Part shown: piece by piece, positions 8,438 through 16,866 of the stretch | How the letters are laid out: every line of letters starts with the position of its first letter | Numbering within the stretch: the first letter of the stretch is position 1 | Origin: Truepera sp. bin119 | GTDB lineage: Bacteria; Deinococcota; Deinococci; Deinococcales; Trueperaceae | Direction: 5' to 3' | Length of the DNA stretch: 64,000 nt | Assembly: GCA_002239005.1 (NCBI GenBank) | Contig: MPNL01000009.1 | Location: 1-64,000 of the forward strand | The notes under the pieces: generated by a model | The model's database searches: none | Seen by the model: the letters and a program-made list of their open reading frames with translations, nothing else | What the model was told of the DNA's origin: nothing | Translations under genes and position numbers: made by a program

Positions 8438-8920
8438 CTACTCGTAGGTTACTGCGACTACGGTGTAGCTTACGCTTTGCGTACCCAGGTTCAGGTCCAC
8501 TCGGTCGCCCACCCGCTTGCCTACCAGCTGCTGTCCCAGGGGAGACTCATCTGAGATCCGGTTCTCGAAGATGTCTGCCTCGTGCGTGCCCACCAGATGG
8601 AACTTCACCCGCTCGCCGTCGCTGTCCTCGAGTTCCAGGTTTGCCCCCAGTTGTGCTGGCGCGTGGGGTCCTGCTTCTCTCTCCACCAGTACCGCCCGGC
8701 TCAGGAGTTCCTCTAAGTCGGCGATCCGCACTTCATTTGCGCTCTGCAGCATCCGCGCCTCATCGTACGCAGCGCTCTCCCGCAGATCGCCGTCCGCCAA
8801 GGCCGCCCCCATATACTCGGTCAGCTCTTGGCGCTTCTCCTCCTTAAGATAGCGCAACTCCTCACGAATCCTCTCGCGACCGTTCCCTGTCAGATAGATG
8901 GTCTTCTTTTGCTCACTCAC
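8438..8920 (-). CDS. greA: Transcription elongation factor GreA
   Basis: A 160-residue protein with the GreA architecture. An N-terminal coiled coil (residues ~1-75) starts YLTGNGRERIREELRYLKEE and carries the acidic tip region GDLRESAAYDEAR. The C-terminal FKBP-like domain ends in DESPLGQQLVGKRVGDRVDL. GreA binds the RNA polymerase secondary channel and stimulates cleavage of backtracked RNA. The start is GTG at 8920-8918, preceded by a purine-rich GGAAGGGAAAGGA Shine-Dalgarno, in contrast to the leaderless genes nearby. A promoter lies at 8953-8980. Confidence 0.93.
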   Translation of the reverse strand: MSEQKKTIYLTGNGRERIREELRYLKEEKRQELTEYMGAALADGDLRESAAYDEARMLQSANEVRIADLEELLSRAVLVEREAGPHAPAQLGANLELEDSDGERVKFHLVGTHEADIFENRISDESPLGQQLVGKRVGDRVDLNLGTQSVSYTVVAVTYE

Positions 8921-8952
8921 CGGTCGATCCTTTCCCTTCCTTGCAGGTGGGT

Positions 8953-8980
8953 ATTATAAACGCGTCATCCCTTGGGTCTA
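8953..8980 (-). promoter_or_regulatory. Promoter of greA
   Basis: On the minus strand TAGACC (8980-8975, matching TTGACA at four of six positions) is followed by a 16-bp spacer and TATAAT (8958-8953). The start of greA is 33 nt further on, leaving room for a Shine-Dalgarno. Confidence 0.5.
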
Positions 8981-9391
8981 CGTAACCCATTACGCGACTT
9001 GTGGGTGCCCTACTGCCGGATGCGCCCGCTGCCAACCTATCCTCCCTAGAGGTGCCGACCCACGGCTACCCCAGCAGGTGGCCACTCAGCGCTACTGCTC
9101 GGTTGGGTACCTCCTCCAGAGTTCGCAGGCTGCCGCCGACTAGGACGCCCGCCAACTGGCTCTCGTCAGTTTCACCGAGTCGCCTTAGCTCTAAGCCCTC
9201 CGTGAGCCGCTTCGACCTCGATAACTTGCGCGACACCAGCAACACAATCGAGAGACAGCCCGCGGCCCTCTCAACCTATCCTCGCGGGGGCGGAGAGAGG
9301 TCATGGAAGGGGAATAAGGTAGGGAGCAGTCTAGTGAAACGGGTGCGAGTGGGAGGAGTGAGGAGTAAGATGGGGGTGTGGGGCGATCTGT
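8981..9391. other. Intergenic region between greA and tRNA-Ile2
   Basis: About 410 bases. On the minus strand a 59-codon frame (9245-9066, GTG start) would encode a protein-like sequence containing LAGVLVGGSLRTLEEVPNRA, but it has no ribosome-binding site and no family I know. It may be a gene remnant. The last ~100 bases before the tRNA are purine-rich. Nothing else was recognised. Confidence 0.3.
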
Positions 9392-9468
9392 GGGCCCTTA
9401 GCTCAGTTGGTTAGAGCAGTCGACTCATAATCGATTGGTCGTTGGTTCAAGTCCAACAGGGCCCACCA
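9392..9468 (+). tRNA. tRNA-Ile2 (anticodon CAT, lysidine-type)
   Basis: A 77-nt cloverleaf. Acceptor GGGCCCT (9392-9398) pairs with AGGGCCC, followed by ACCA with encoded CCA. The D arm is AGCTCAGTTGGTTAGAGC, the anticodon stem-loop carries CAT at 9426-9428, and the T arm contains GGTTCAAGTCC. The sequence CGACTCATAATCG and the T-arm context match E. coli ileX-type tRNA-Ile2 rather than elongator tRNA-Met. Its C34 would be changed to lysidine by TilS so that it reads AUA. Confidence 0.85.
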
Positions 9469-9630
9469 AAGTTTGTGCGTCAGGGACGTCGTTTCTCGAA
9501 TGGCTCAATAGGATCGACGCAGGCTGAAAACCGGGTTTGTGTGCCTATTGTGTGCCAAAAAAGGGGAGCGGCTCAGGCAGTTTGGCACTGTCACTGGGCC
9601 TGGACCGTTTCCAGGCTCTCCCGAATTCAT

Positions 9631-10037
9631 TTCGAGGACCTGGTGAAAGAACTCTGGAGCTGGCTGACCCCTCGCCACTACTCCACCGACGAGGCCCTTG
9701 CAGGACCGGGTGTGCCGGGCGAAGGTCTGCAGCTGCTGCTTTCCGGCCGGGCTTCCGCCTACGATGGTGCCGGTGCGCGTCTCTATCGGTTCAGCCCTGG
9801 TGACGCGATCTGGCCGCCATACGCATACAAGGGTTCGCTTTCGACAACCAGGGTGCCGTCTTGGGAGCGCAATCGGTAGCCTGCGCCGTTCACGACAGGA
9901 CCGGGGCTGCAGTGGCTGGTCTGTCGATTGCCACACCGGTGGCGCGGATGAGCCGCGACCGATTCGCACGCCTGGTGAGAGACGGGGCTCGGGAGATGTC
10001 GAGGCGTCTGGGACTTCAAGACCCCGTGAGGGTATGA
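9631..10037 (+). pseudogene. Decayed cyclic-nucleotide-binding-domain gene (C-terminal part)
   Basis: From 9631 one frame reads FEDLVKELWSWLTPRHYSTD, then LQLLLSGRASAYDGAGARLY and RFSPGDAIWPPYAY. This is a cNMP-binding (Crp-like) beta-roll, of the kind that ends some SulP-type anion transporters. The homology breaks near 9830. It resumes in another frame as VAGLSIATPVARMSRDRFAR and ends RRLGLQDPVRV at the stop 10035-10037. No upstream membrane domain remains; the fragment begins ~160 bases after tRNA-Ile2. I read it as the 3' remnant of a transporter or regulator gene lost by deletion. The parent family is uncertain. Confidence 0.55.
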
Positions 10038-10155
10038 GCCAAGTTCGGCCCACATCGAGCGACATTGAGCCGCCGGGACGGGAGCCAATTCCCCGCCATG
10101 AACGCTAGGTCCTCCAGGGATTGTCCTAGACCGCCACTACGTCGGCATATCAGCC

Positions 10156-11391
10156 TTACCACCAGCGCACCTGACACCGATTTAGCCGTTCCACCCCATC
10201 GACGGTAACCCGCCACATGTCCTCCCAGCAGGCGGTTCCGAACTCCTTGCGGACCAGCATCGGTTCGAAGCAGAACACCATATTCTCCTCGAATTGGGCG
10301 GGGTTGCCAGGCGCGATGGAGGGGAGGTCGTGGGTGGCGCAACCGATGCCGTGACCCCGGAAGTAGAGGTACTCCTCATACCCGGCACTCCTAGCCATGT
10401 CGAGTCCGACCTCGGCGATGGACGCGACCCTGGTTCCGGGGCGGATCATGTCTGTGCAGGCCTCGACAATGTCTATCTGAGCCTCCATGAAGCGGAGCTG
10501 CTCGTCGTTAGGCGTGCCGCAGACGCACTGTCTGGAGCAGTCACTGTAGTAGCCCATGTAGCGGCCGCCGACATCGATGTAGACGAGATCGCCATCCCGG
10601 ACGGTGTAGTCGGTAGGTGCCATGTGCTTAAAGCCCGACCGGGGACCGGCAGTCACAGCGATAGGGAACGACAGGTGTTCTGCCTGCTCCCTGAACAGGG
10701 CGAATACCGCTTCGGCCGCTATGTCAAATTCGGTCACACCTGGGCGGACCGCGTCCATGGCGGCCTGCATGGCTGCGTCGGCGAGGTGGGCCGCCTTGCG
10801 GAGGGCCTCGATCTCTAGTGGACTCTTGAGCTTTCGCATCTCAATCATAACTGCGTCGGCGGGAACCAGTTCACATCTGGGGAAGGTGGATTCGAGGAAG
10901 GCAGTGAACTCTGGGGTCGCTGCCACCAGCCCCAGCCTCCCACCCTCGAGGCCGGCTTCCAGCAGGAAATCCTCCACATGATCGAAGATGCTTACGGCTT
11001 CGGCACTACCCGTTACGGTCTTTGGCGAGGCGGCGCAGCGGACATTCTCCAGCCACGCGTCCTGGATGCCGGAGTGCATCGGCTCGCCGTGCATCACCCC
11101 GTCAGTGGTGAGGCCCGCTTCTCCGTTGGCCGGTACGACGACGACCTGCCGTCCCCCAGGGTAGAAGACCTCGAAGTTCGTGAGGTAGCGGATATTGCCG
11201 TTGTCCGAAGGGCTGCCCATAACCACCATGGCATCAAGGTTCCATGCAGCCATCAGCTGGCGCAGCCGTGCGAGGCGTCGATGGTACTCCTCCACTGGGA
11301 ACGGCAAGTTCATCCATGGCCACCTCTCTTCGTAGCTATAACCGACCCTTCCCCAGCCGTAAGGCATCTCCGGACGTCCACCTGCACCCAT
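10156..11391 (-). CDS. M24-family metallohydrolase (creatinase/prolidase fold), first of two in the operon
   Basis: A 411-residue 'pita-bread' enzyme. The N-terminal creatinase-like domain (~30-185) contains GNIRYLTNFEVFYPGGRQVV. The C-terminal catalytic domain carries all five metal ligands of metal-dependent M24 enzymes: Asp273 (YIDVGG), Asp284 (YYSDCSRQ), His347 (FRGHGIG), Glu376 (CFEPML) and Glu390 (CWEDMW). The family includes Xaa-Pro peptidases, ectoine hydrolase and the metal-free creatinases; complete ligands favour a dinuclear metal amidase or peptidase. It shares the unusual N-terminal GWGRV segment with the paralogue at 14656-15882. It is the last gene of the minus-strand operon. 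AGGAGGT lies 6 nt before the ATG. Specificity is unknown. Confidence 0.8.
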   Translation of the reverse strand: MGAGGRPEMPYGWGRVGYSYEERWPWMNLPFPVEEYHRRLARLRQLMAAWNLDAMVVMGSPSDNGNIRYLTNFEVFYPGGRQVVVVPANGEAGLTTDGVMHGEPMHSGIQDAWLENVRCAASPKTVTGSAEAVSIFDHVEDFLLEAGLEGGRLGLVAATPEFTAFLESTFPRCELVPADAVMIEMRKLKSPLEIEALRKAAHLADAAMQAAMDAVRPGVTEFDIAAEAVFALFREQAEHLSFPIAVTAGPRSGFKHMAPTDYTVRDGDLVYIDVGGRYMGYYSDCSRQCVCGTPNDEQLRFMEAQIDIVEACTDMIRPGTRVASIAEVGLDMARSAGYEEYLYFRGHGIGCATHDLPSIAPGNPAQFEENMVFCFEPMLVRKEFGTACWEDMWRVTVDGVERLNRCQVRWW

Positions 11392-11537
11392 GTCGTTACC
11401 TCCTAAAGCCCTTCAACCCCTCGTCGTGTCGTGCCGCCAGCCGCAGATAAGTGCCTCTGCAGGGCAGGTGCAAGGGTGACTTGTGTTCGCTCCTCGGTCG
11501 AACCCGCCTGGTTCCCGGTCACAGTTCATAAGGCGAC

Positions 11538-12596
11538 CTATAACACCTTTAGCCCGTGACCCGTGACCGGTACGACTACCGTCTCTTTGTCACCGATTAC
11601 ACCTTCGCTGTGGAGTGCTTCGAGGCCAGCCAGCGCCACTGCCGAGGTCGGTTCCATCAGAACTCCCCCCCGTGCAGATCGCCGCCACCAGTGCAGGATG
11701 GAGTTCTCCTCAGCGGCTAGGGCACATCCCCCGGTTGCGCCGAGGGCGGTCAGGATCTCGGGTAGCCGAAGTGGTTCGGGAATGCGGATCCCCTCCGCCA
11801 AGGTCGCTACCGTCTTGGCTAGAGCGGTGCTCTTCGAGACGGCCTGCACCACGGGCTGGCAAGCACGCGTCTGCACCACATGGCAGCGGGGGGGTGCGAT
11901 GTTCCGGTCTCGCGCTGCGGACAGAAAGCCGGATACGGCACCCAGATAGAGGCTGCCGTGCCCTACCGGAAAGACAATATGGTCGGGCAGATTCCCCGAA
12001 AACTGCTCTATCACCTCATACGCGAATGAGCGTGTTCCCAACGCGAAGCAGGGATGCCAGTAATGGCTGGCGTAAAAGGATTCGTTCGCTGCCGCCTGGG
12101 CAGCACGAGCGGCGTCTTCTCGATCTCCGGGAACGCGCACTAAGTCGGCACCGTACGCTTCGATCTGCCGGAGCTTTCCCTCGGACGTTTCAGCAGGCAC
12201 AAATACCCGGCAACCGATGCCTGCTGCCGATGCGAAGGCTGCAATGGCTGCCGCCGCGTTCCCGGAGGAGTCGCAGATGACCTCAGGGGCGCTGCACTTC
12301 ACCGCTAGCCCCACCAGTACCGCCATGCCCCGATCCTTAAATGAGCCGCTAGGATTAGCGCCCTCGAGCTTCAGGTGGAGGCGGCCAGCTCCCTCGAACG
12401 GTGCCGGGATGAGCGGGGTCTCTCCCTGCCCAAGTTCGGGGATCTGCAGTGCCGCGAATCGCGAGTGTTCGGGGTTGTCGAGGAGACGGAAGGGCTCTCC
12501 ACAATCGCAGCGCCAAGCGGTGAGTGACCGGGCTGGTTCGCCACACACCCGACAGACAAGTCCGGCACTCACGCTGTTCGGGTCGGCTTCAGACAT
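11538..12596 (-). CDS. Threonine-synthase-like PLP-dependent enzyme (fold type II)
   Basis: A 352-residue enzyme. It begins with a small Cys cluster (Cys15-x2-Cys18, Cys30-x-Cys32) like the zinc-ribbon-type N-terminus of many threonine synthases. NPSGSFKDRGM follows, with Lys87 as the PLP Schiff-base lysine, then CDSSGNAAAAIAAFA as the phosphate-binding Asn/Gly loop. The family catalyses beta/gamma-elimination and replacement on amino acids. There are no threonine-pathway neighbours (no thrB or hom); instead it sits among amide hydrolases and an ornithine-cyclodeaminase-like enzyme. That context suggests a catabolic lyase or dehydratase, reminiscent of the EutB/EutC pair of hydroxyectoine use (inference). 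I chose the ATG at 12596; it overlaps the stop of the upstream small gene, implying translational coupling. Confidence 0.75.
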   Translation of the reverse strand: MSEADPNSVSAGLVCRVCGEPARSLTAWRCDCGEPFRLLDNPEHSRFAALQIPELGQGETPLIPAPFEGAGRLHLKLEGANPSGSFKDRGMAVLVGLAVKCSAPEVICDSSGNAAAAIAAFASAAGIGCRVFVPAETSEGKLRQIEAYGADLVRVPGDREDAARAAQAAANESFYASHYWHPCFALGTRSFAYEVIEQFSGNLPDHIVFPVGHGSLYLGAVSGFLSAARDRNIAPPRCHVVQTRACQPVVQAVSKSTALAKTVATLAEGIRIPEPLRLPEILTALGATGGCALAAEENSILHWWRRSARGGVLMEPTSAVALAGLEALHSEGVIGDKETVVVPVTGHGLKVL

Positions 12597-12930
12597 TGCC
12601 GTCTCCCAGTTCCACAACCTCGGTTTCATACAGCGCCTTGAGCAGGTCGCGTTCGAACCTGCTCAGTTGCCCGGTTTGGCGGGCGCGGATCGCTGCAAAC
12701 TCGGAGTCACTCTCAGCGGTACGGCTCAGGAGAGTTCGCTCGGCGAGGTCAAGGTAATGGCAGATCCATACGACATCGGGTACGTCGGGTGCCTTGGCCT
12801 CCGCCGGCGTTAGGGTGACGCCAGTTGGGAGACCCATGGCAGCGAGACGCCTCGAGGCTTCGAGACGGGTCTCCAGGACCGCCTCGGCCATTCCGGGGCG
12901 GGCGTAGTAGCGTTGGATCACCGTTACCAT
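12589..12930 (-). CDS. Small protein, possibly NIPSNAP/dimeric alpha-beta barrel type
   Basis: A 113-residue soluble protein beginning MVTVIQRYYARPGMAEAVLE. The N-terminal strand followed by a helix, and the RRLAAMGLPTG and WICHYLDLAERTLL segments, resemble NIPSNAP-like or related ferredoxin-fold (ABM) proteins, but the match is weak. It lies 10 nt after the cyclodeaminase-like gene and its stop overlaps the start of the threonine-synthase-like gene, so it is clearly part of the operon. It may be an accessory or small catalytic subunit of the pathway. No catalytic residues can be assigned. Confidence 0.55.
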   Translation of the reverse strand: MVTVIQRYYARPGMAEAVLETRLEASRRLAAMGLPTGVTLTPAEAKAPDVPDVVWICHYLDLAERTLLSRTAESDSEFAAIRARQTGQLSRFERDLLKALYETEVVELGDGNV

Positions 12931-12940
12931 GAGGTGCTGT

Positions 12941-13987
12941 TCACCACATCTCCTCTGGGGTCACGTCTCCGAGGCGTCGGCGGAGGCCGAGGCCCAGTTC
13001 GGCGGCGGCTTCGAGGGCCGCGGCCGCTGCAGCGAGGTCCTGCAAGGCGATGCCAGTACTGTCGAACAGTGTAAGGGTGTCGTCATCCTCGCGGCCCGGC
13101 AGGTCGCCGGCACAGATTGCACCGAGCTCGCCATGGATAGTCTTGCGGGAGAGGTGGCCGAGGCGGTGGGCGTGCTGGCACTCACCGATGGTGATGGCCT
13201 GTTTCCAGTCATCGACTACTACGCGGGCACCGATAAACAGTTCCGGATCGAGTTCCTGCTTGCCACGAGTGTCGGCGCCTATGGCGCTGATATGGGCACC
13301 GGGCGCAACCCAGGAGTTCTCGACCAGCGGCTCCCATGAGGGTGTGGCGGTGACGATGATGTCTGCCTCGGCGACGGCCTCTCGGATCGTGGGTGCGCGC
13401 TTCACTTCGAGACCGAGGTTTGCGACGCTGATCCGGTAGCGGTCAAAACTCTCTGGACTGCGGGCGAATACCTTCACCATGGCGAGGTCGGGACGGGCCC
13501 AAGCAAGGGCGTGCGTCTGCGCGACCGCTTGGGAACCAGCGCCGATCAGGGCTGCCAAGCTGCTCTTGGTAGGTGCCAGTGCCTGGGCAGCTAGGGCCCC
13601 TGCAGCCGCAGTACGGATTACAGTAATTACATTGGCGTCTAGAACAGCCCGCAGTTCTCCGGTAGCGGGATTAAATAGCAGCATGGCCGCTTGGTGGGTG
13701 GGCAGGCTCCGCTCGCGGTTCTCAGCCCAAAAGCCGCCCGCCTTGAGACCGAGCGCATCGGCTTCGAGCAGGTAGCCGGACTTCACCCCGAAGATGCCGC
13801 CGCCGGTCGGAAGCTGCTCCCGGACCACAGGATAGGTGAGACCTTCTTTGCGGTGATGAGCAACGAGCGCTTCAGCTACCGCTTCGATGCAGCGCTCGAG
13901 CGGTAAAGCCTGGAGCACCTCACGTCCGGACAGCACCACGACATCGGACGCGCCTCCGTAGCCGGATTCAGGTGGTTGCCGCGACAC
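12941..13987 (-). CDS. Ornithine cyclodeaminase / mu-crystallin family NAD(P)-dependent enzyme
   Basis: A 348-residue protein. It shows the family substrate site Lys69 in IFGVKSGY and Lys82 in GLKAGGFW, the Rossmann motif GAGSQAVAQ (149-157), and the C-terminal signature DSTGIALQDLAAA. Members include ornithine cyclodeaminase, alanine dehydrogenase, ketimine reductases and EutC of hydroxyectoine catabolism; they oxidise an amino group or reduce a cyclic imine. The start is a GTG at 13987 that overlaps the 3' end of the isochorismatase-like gene by 20 nt. In this operon it would act on the amino acid or imine released by the hydrolases (inference). The exact substrate is unknown. Confidence 0.85.
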   Translation of the reverse strand: MSRQPPESGYGGASDVVVLSGREVLQALPLERCIEAVAEALVAHHRKEGLTYPVVREQLPTGGGIFGVKSGYLLEADALGLKAGGFWAENRERSLPTHQAAMLLFNPATGELRAVLDANVITVIRTAAAGALAAQALAPTKSSLAALIGAGSQAVAQTHALAWARPDLAMVKVFARSPESFDRYRISVANLGLEVKRAPTIREAVAEADIIVTATPSWEPLVENSWVAPGAHISAIGADTRGKQELDPELFIGARVVVDDWKQAITIGECQHAHRLGHLSRKTIHGELGAICAGDLPGREDDDTLTLFDSTGIALQDLAAAAAALEAAAELGLGLRRRLGDVTPEEMW

Positions 13988-14666
13988 GGTTCGTTTCGAT
14001 GTAGGTTAGGACATCGGTGAGGGAGACAACGTCAGCGTACTTGGCATCCATCTCAAACAGGGCCATCTCATGGCTCAGGGGGAGGCGGTCGAAGGTTCCC
14101 TCGCGCACCACCGCTACTCGCAGGTTGTAGGAGAAGGCGTCGAGCACGGAGGCGCGGACACACCCGCTGGTGACGCAGCCGACCACGATCAGTTGGTCGA
14201 CCCGCAGGTCGCTAAGATACGACATGAGCGGCGTGCCGAAGAATGCACTGGGTTTCTTCTTTGCGATCACAATCTCATTAGAACGCGGGCCGATCTTGTC
14301 GACGATGCGATTCGCCCGAGGCGAGGGGACCCGTCGGCCGGCATCGTTGCCGAGCTTCCAGGCCCAGGAGCCGAGATCCCAACCATCGCTGCGGTAGTCG
14401 TTGCGGGTGTAGATGATGGGGAGTCTGGCGTCGCGGGCAGCCGAGAGCAGGTGCTTGATCGCTTCGAGGGCGGGCCACGCCACCTCGCCACAGCTGGTGG
14501 GGTAGCGCTTGATGGCCTCGAGGATCGGTTCAGGCTCGTCGCCGGTGAAGCCGTAAGTTACGTCGATGATCAGCATCGCGGGGTGCCGACCGAACCCCTG
14601 ACGCTGACCCCAGCCGCTGGCCTCGAGGATGGCGATCTCGTCGGGTGTCAGGCGATCAGGCCACAC
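13968..14666 (-). CDS. Isochorismatase-fold cysteine amidohydrolase (N-carbamoylsarcosine amidase-like)
   Basis: A 232-residue enzyme with the catalytic triad of isochorismatase-like hydrolases: Asp35 in MLIIDVTYGF, a Lys in IAKKKPSAFFGT (~136-138), and Cys169 in VVGCVTSGCVRAS. Members include nicotinamidase, ureidoacrylate and biuret hydrolases and N-carbamoylsarcosine amidase (CSHase). The long N-terminal extension before the first strand and the GTPLMSYLSDLRVDQL region are closest, in my judgement, to the CSHase-like branch. I chose the GTG at 14666, which overlaps the stop of the upstream M24 gene. It would split a carbamoyl or amide group in the pathway (inference). Confidence 0.8.
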   Translation of the reverse strand: MWPDRLTPDEIAILEASGWGQRQGFGRHPAMLIIDVTYGFTGDEPEPILEAIKRYPTSCGEVAWPALEAIKHLLSAARDARLPIIYTRNDYRSDGWDLGSWAWKLGNDAGRRVPSPRANRIVDKIGPRSNEIVIAKKKPSAFFGTPLMSYLSDLRVDQLIVVGCVTSGCVRASVLDAFSYNLRVAVVREGTFDRLPLSHEMALFEMDAKYADVVSLTDVLTYIETNRVAATT

Positions 14667-15882
14667 AGTGGTCCCCCCAGTTCTTAGCAACTTTGTTGAG
14701 CGCCTCTGCGTGTCGGTCGGTCATGTGCAGGACATTCTCGACCACGGCCGTCCCGAAGCTCTTGCGGACCAGCATCGGCTCGAAGGCGTAGACCATACCG
14801 GGTTCAAATCCGGTGGTACTGCCTGGGAAGAAGGCCGGGGGGACGTGTGTCGAGGTGCCGATGCCGTGCCCGCGGAAATAGAAGTGGCTCCCGTAACCGA
14901 GGTCGTCGGCCAGCCGCTGACCTTCGGCGGCGAGTTCACCGATGGTTATCCCTGGCTTCATCAACTTGAAGATGGTGTCTTCTATGTACTCGGCAGCCTG
15001 AAGAAACTCGAGCTGCTCATCGCTGGCGTGGCCAGCGACGGCGCAGCGCGAGGTATCGGAGAGGTAACCGGCAACGCTACAGCCCATGTCTAGGAAGACC
15101 AAGTCACCATTGCCGAGCGGGTGCGGGCGGGGGAGGGCGTGCTTGAACCCGCTCAGCGGCCCACCCACTACGGAGAGGAAGATAAGATCCTCAGCGCCAG
15201 CGGCATACATCGCCTTCGCTGCCTCGCCCGCCACCACCGTCTCGGGCACCCCGGGCCTGCAGGCGTCCAGCGCGGCGCGGATGCCCGCGTCGGCGGCCAG
15301 TGCTGAGCGGCGCAGCAGTTCGACTTCGTGTGGCGACTTAAAGGTCTGCAGCGTCTCGATTTCGGCGGTGACGTCGATGAGTTCGCAGCCAGGAAGCCGC
15401 TCGCCGAGGCGACGTTCGAGCTCGGCTATGGCACCGTGTCCGGAGATGCCGACGCGCTCGGTTGCGCCCCAATCCTTGAGGAGGACTGTGAGTTCGTCCC
15501 ACAGACCGCCGGATCTGCCGCCGGTGCGGGGGCTCATGATGGCACGGATGTCCCGGAACCAGGTCATCCAGAAGCCTGAATGCATCGGCTCGCCGTGCAT
15601 GACGGAGTTGCTGATTAGTACGGGCTCATCGTTGCTCTGAGGGACGGCGATCAGCGCGTGGCCGCCGAACAGGACTTCGAAATTCGAGAGGTAGCGGATC
15701 GTCCCCTTGTCGGCGGCGTCGCCTACCACCACCACCACGTCTACCTCGTGCTTCGCTGCGGCGTGTCGAACGCCGTCGATCCGGCGCCGCGCTTCGCTTT
15801 CAGGGTAAGGCAGATGCAGCCATGGGCTACGATCTTCCCACTCCCAGGGGACCCTGCCCCAGCCGTGTCCCATGCCAGTCAT
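14656..15882 (-). CDS. M24-family metallohydrolase (creatinase/prolidase fold), second paralogue
   Basis: A 408-residue paralogue of the gene at 10156-11391. The N-terminal MTGMGHGWGRVPWEWEDRSP parallels PYGWGRVGYSYEERWPW there. The metal ligands are complete: Asp265 (FLDMG), Asp276 (YLSDTSR), His339 (FRGHGIG), Glu368 (AFEPML) and Glu382 (VVENVL). The ATG at 15882 follows AAAGGAGG by four bases; the upstream open frame is spurious. It lies just downstream of the importer permease and overlaps the isochorismatase-like gene by 11 nt. It may be a peptidase, an ectoine-hydrolase-like amidase or a creatinase-like enzyme; the family alone does not decide. The two paralogues may have split substrates or form a heteromer. 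Confidence 0.82.
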   Translation of the reverse strand: MTGMGHGWGRVPWEWEDRSPWLHLPYPESEARRRIDGVRHAAAKHEVDVVVVVGDAADKGTIRYLSNFEVLFGGHALIAVPQSNDEPVLISNSVMHGEPMHSGFWMTWFRDIRAIMSPRTGGRSGGLWDELTVLLKDWGATERVGISGHGAIAELERRLGERLPGCELIDVTAEIETLQTFKSPHEVELLRRSALAADAGIRAALDACRPGVPETVVAGEAAKAMYAAGAEDLIFLSVVGGPLSGFKHALPRPHPLGNGDLVFLDMGCSVAGYLSDTSRCAVAGHASDEQLEFLQAAEYIEDTIFKLMKPGITIGELAAEGQRLADDLGYGSHFYFRGHGIGTSTHVPPAFFPGSTTGFEPGMVYAFEPMLVRKSFGTAVVENVLHMTDRHAEALNKVAKNWGDHCVA

Positions 15883-15968
15883 GATGCCTCCTTTGCTGAA
15901 GTGTCGTGCCTGTATCGTCGGTAGAGCTCGGTCGGAAGATGTTTTCCCGGTCGGGGGCGACGTGGGCC

Positions 15969-16865
15969 TCACCTGCGGATGCGGGGGTCGAGTACATCGC
16001 GAAGGCCGTCGCCCAGGATGTTGAAACCCAGTACGGTGATGAAGATAGCGATACCCGGATAGATCGAGAGGTGCGGTGAGGTAAACAGGTAGGTCCTGCC
16101 TGTGCTTAGCATCGCCCCCCACTCCGGCGTCGGCGGCTCGGCCCCGAGGCCGAGGAAGCTTAGAGCCGCGGCGGAGAGGATGCCGGTCGCGACCCGGAAG
16201 GTGGACTGCACGATGAGTGGCGCTGCAGTGTTAGGAAGGATGTGGCGGACGATGACGCGGCCGTCGTTCGAGCCCAGGGATTGGGTGGCGGTCACGTAGT
16301 CGGCCTCCCGCAGCGACAGGACCACGCCGCGCGTGAGGCGCGCGAATGCCGGGGCGGAGGCGAGGCCGACCGCGATCATCACGTTGAATAGTCCCGTCCC
16401 GAGCGTGGCCACCACGATCAGTGCCAGCAGGATTTGTGGGAAGGCGAGCATCAGGTCGACGAGACGCATGATGGGGCCGTCGGCCCAGCGGTAGTAGCCA
16501 GCGATGGCACCAGCGGGGACTCCGAGCACGAACGAGATGATGACCACCGTCGCCCCCACTAGGAGTGAGTAGCGTGTGCCGAGCAGGATCCGGCTGAACT
16601 GGTCGCGTCCGAACTCATCGGTGCCAAGCAGGTGTCCGTCGGCTCCCGGAGGGAGCATCCGGTTGCGGAGATCTTGCTCGAACGGATCGAAAGGGGTAAG
16701 GGCGGGTGCGAGCACTGCGATAGCCAGTTCGGTCACGAGAATGATCGCCCCGATGAGCCCGAGGCGATTGCGGAGCAGCCTGCCGAACCAGGTCCGCTGG
16801 AGAGCCCGGCGAGCGGGGGCTGCCACATCCGAGCGTTCCGGGGAAACGGTGTCACCGGGAAGCAT
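15969..16865 (-). CDS. Peptide-type ABC transporter permease (DppC/OppC family)
   Basis: A 298-residue integral membrane protein with the DppC-type N-terminal cap helix (LLRNRLGLIGAIILVTELAI) and the TDEFGRDQFSRILLGTRYSL segment. The cytoplasmic EAA loop, which contacts the ATPase, reads READYVTATQSLGSNDGRVI. Six TM segments are expected. It forms the membrane channel together with the DppB-like protein at 16867. GAGGT lies 6 nt before the ATG. No ATPase (DppD/DppF) gene is in the operon, so the energising subunits must come from elsewhere. Confidence 0.9.
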   Translation of the reverse strand: MLPGDTVSPERSDVAAPARRALQRTWFGRLLRNRLGLIGAIILVTELAIAVLAPALTPFDPFEQDLRNRMLPPGADGHLLGTDEFGRDQFSRILLGTRYSLLVGATVVIISFVLGVPAGAIAGYYRWADGPIMRLVDLMLAFPQILLALIVVATLGTGLFNVMIAVGLASAPAFARLTRGVVLSLREADYVTATQSLGSNDGRVIVRHILPNTAAPLIVQSTFRVATGILSAAALSFLGLGAEPPTPEWGAMLSTGRTYLFTSPHLSIYPGIAIFITVLGFNILGDGLRDVLDPRIRR

Positions 16866-16866
16866 A

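Noticed and set aside
9066-9245. 59-codon minus-strand frame between greA and tRNA-Ile2
   Set aside because: It reads like protein, but has no ribosome site, no TANNNT box at its GTG and no known family. I mention it only as a possible remnant.
9392-9468. Elongator or initiator tRNA-Met
   Set aside because: The CAT anticodon would allow it, but the anticodon stem and T arm match ileX-type tRNA-Ile2.
11538-12596. Threonine synthase of threonine biosynthesis (thrC)
   Set aside because: No hom or thrB neighbour; the gene is embedded in a catabolic operon, so only the family name is used.
14656-16122. N-terminal 80-codon extension of the second M24 gene
   Set aside because: It overlaps the DppC-type permease gene; the ATG at 15882 has a strong AAAGGAGG site and matches the paralogue's start.
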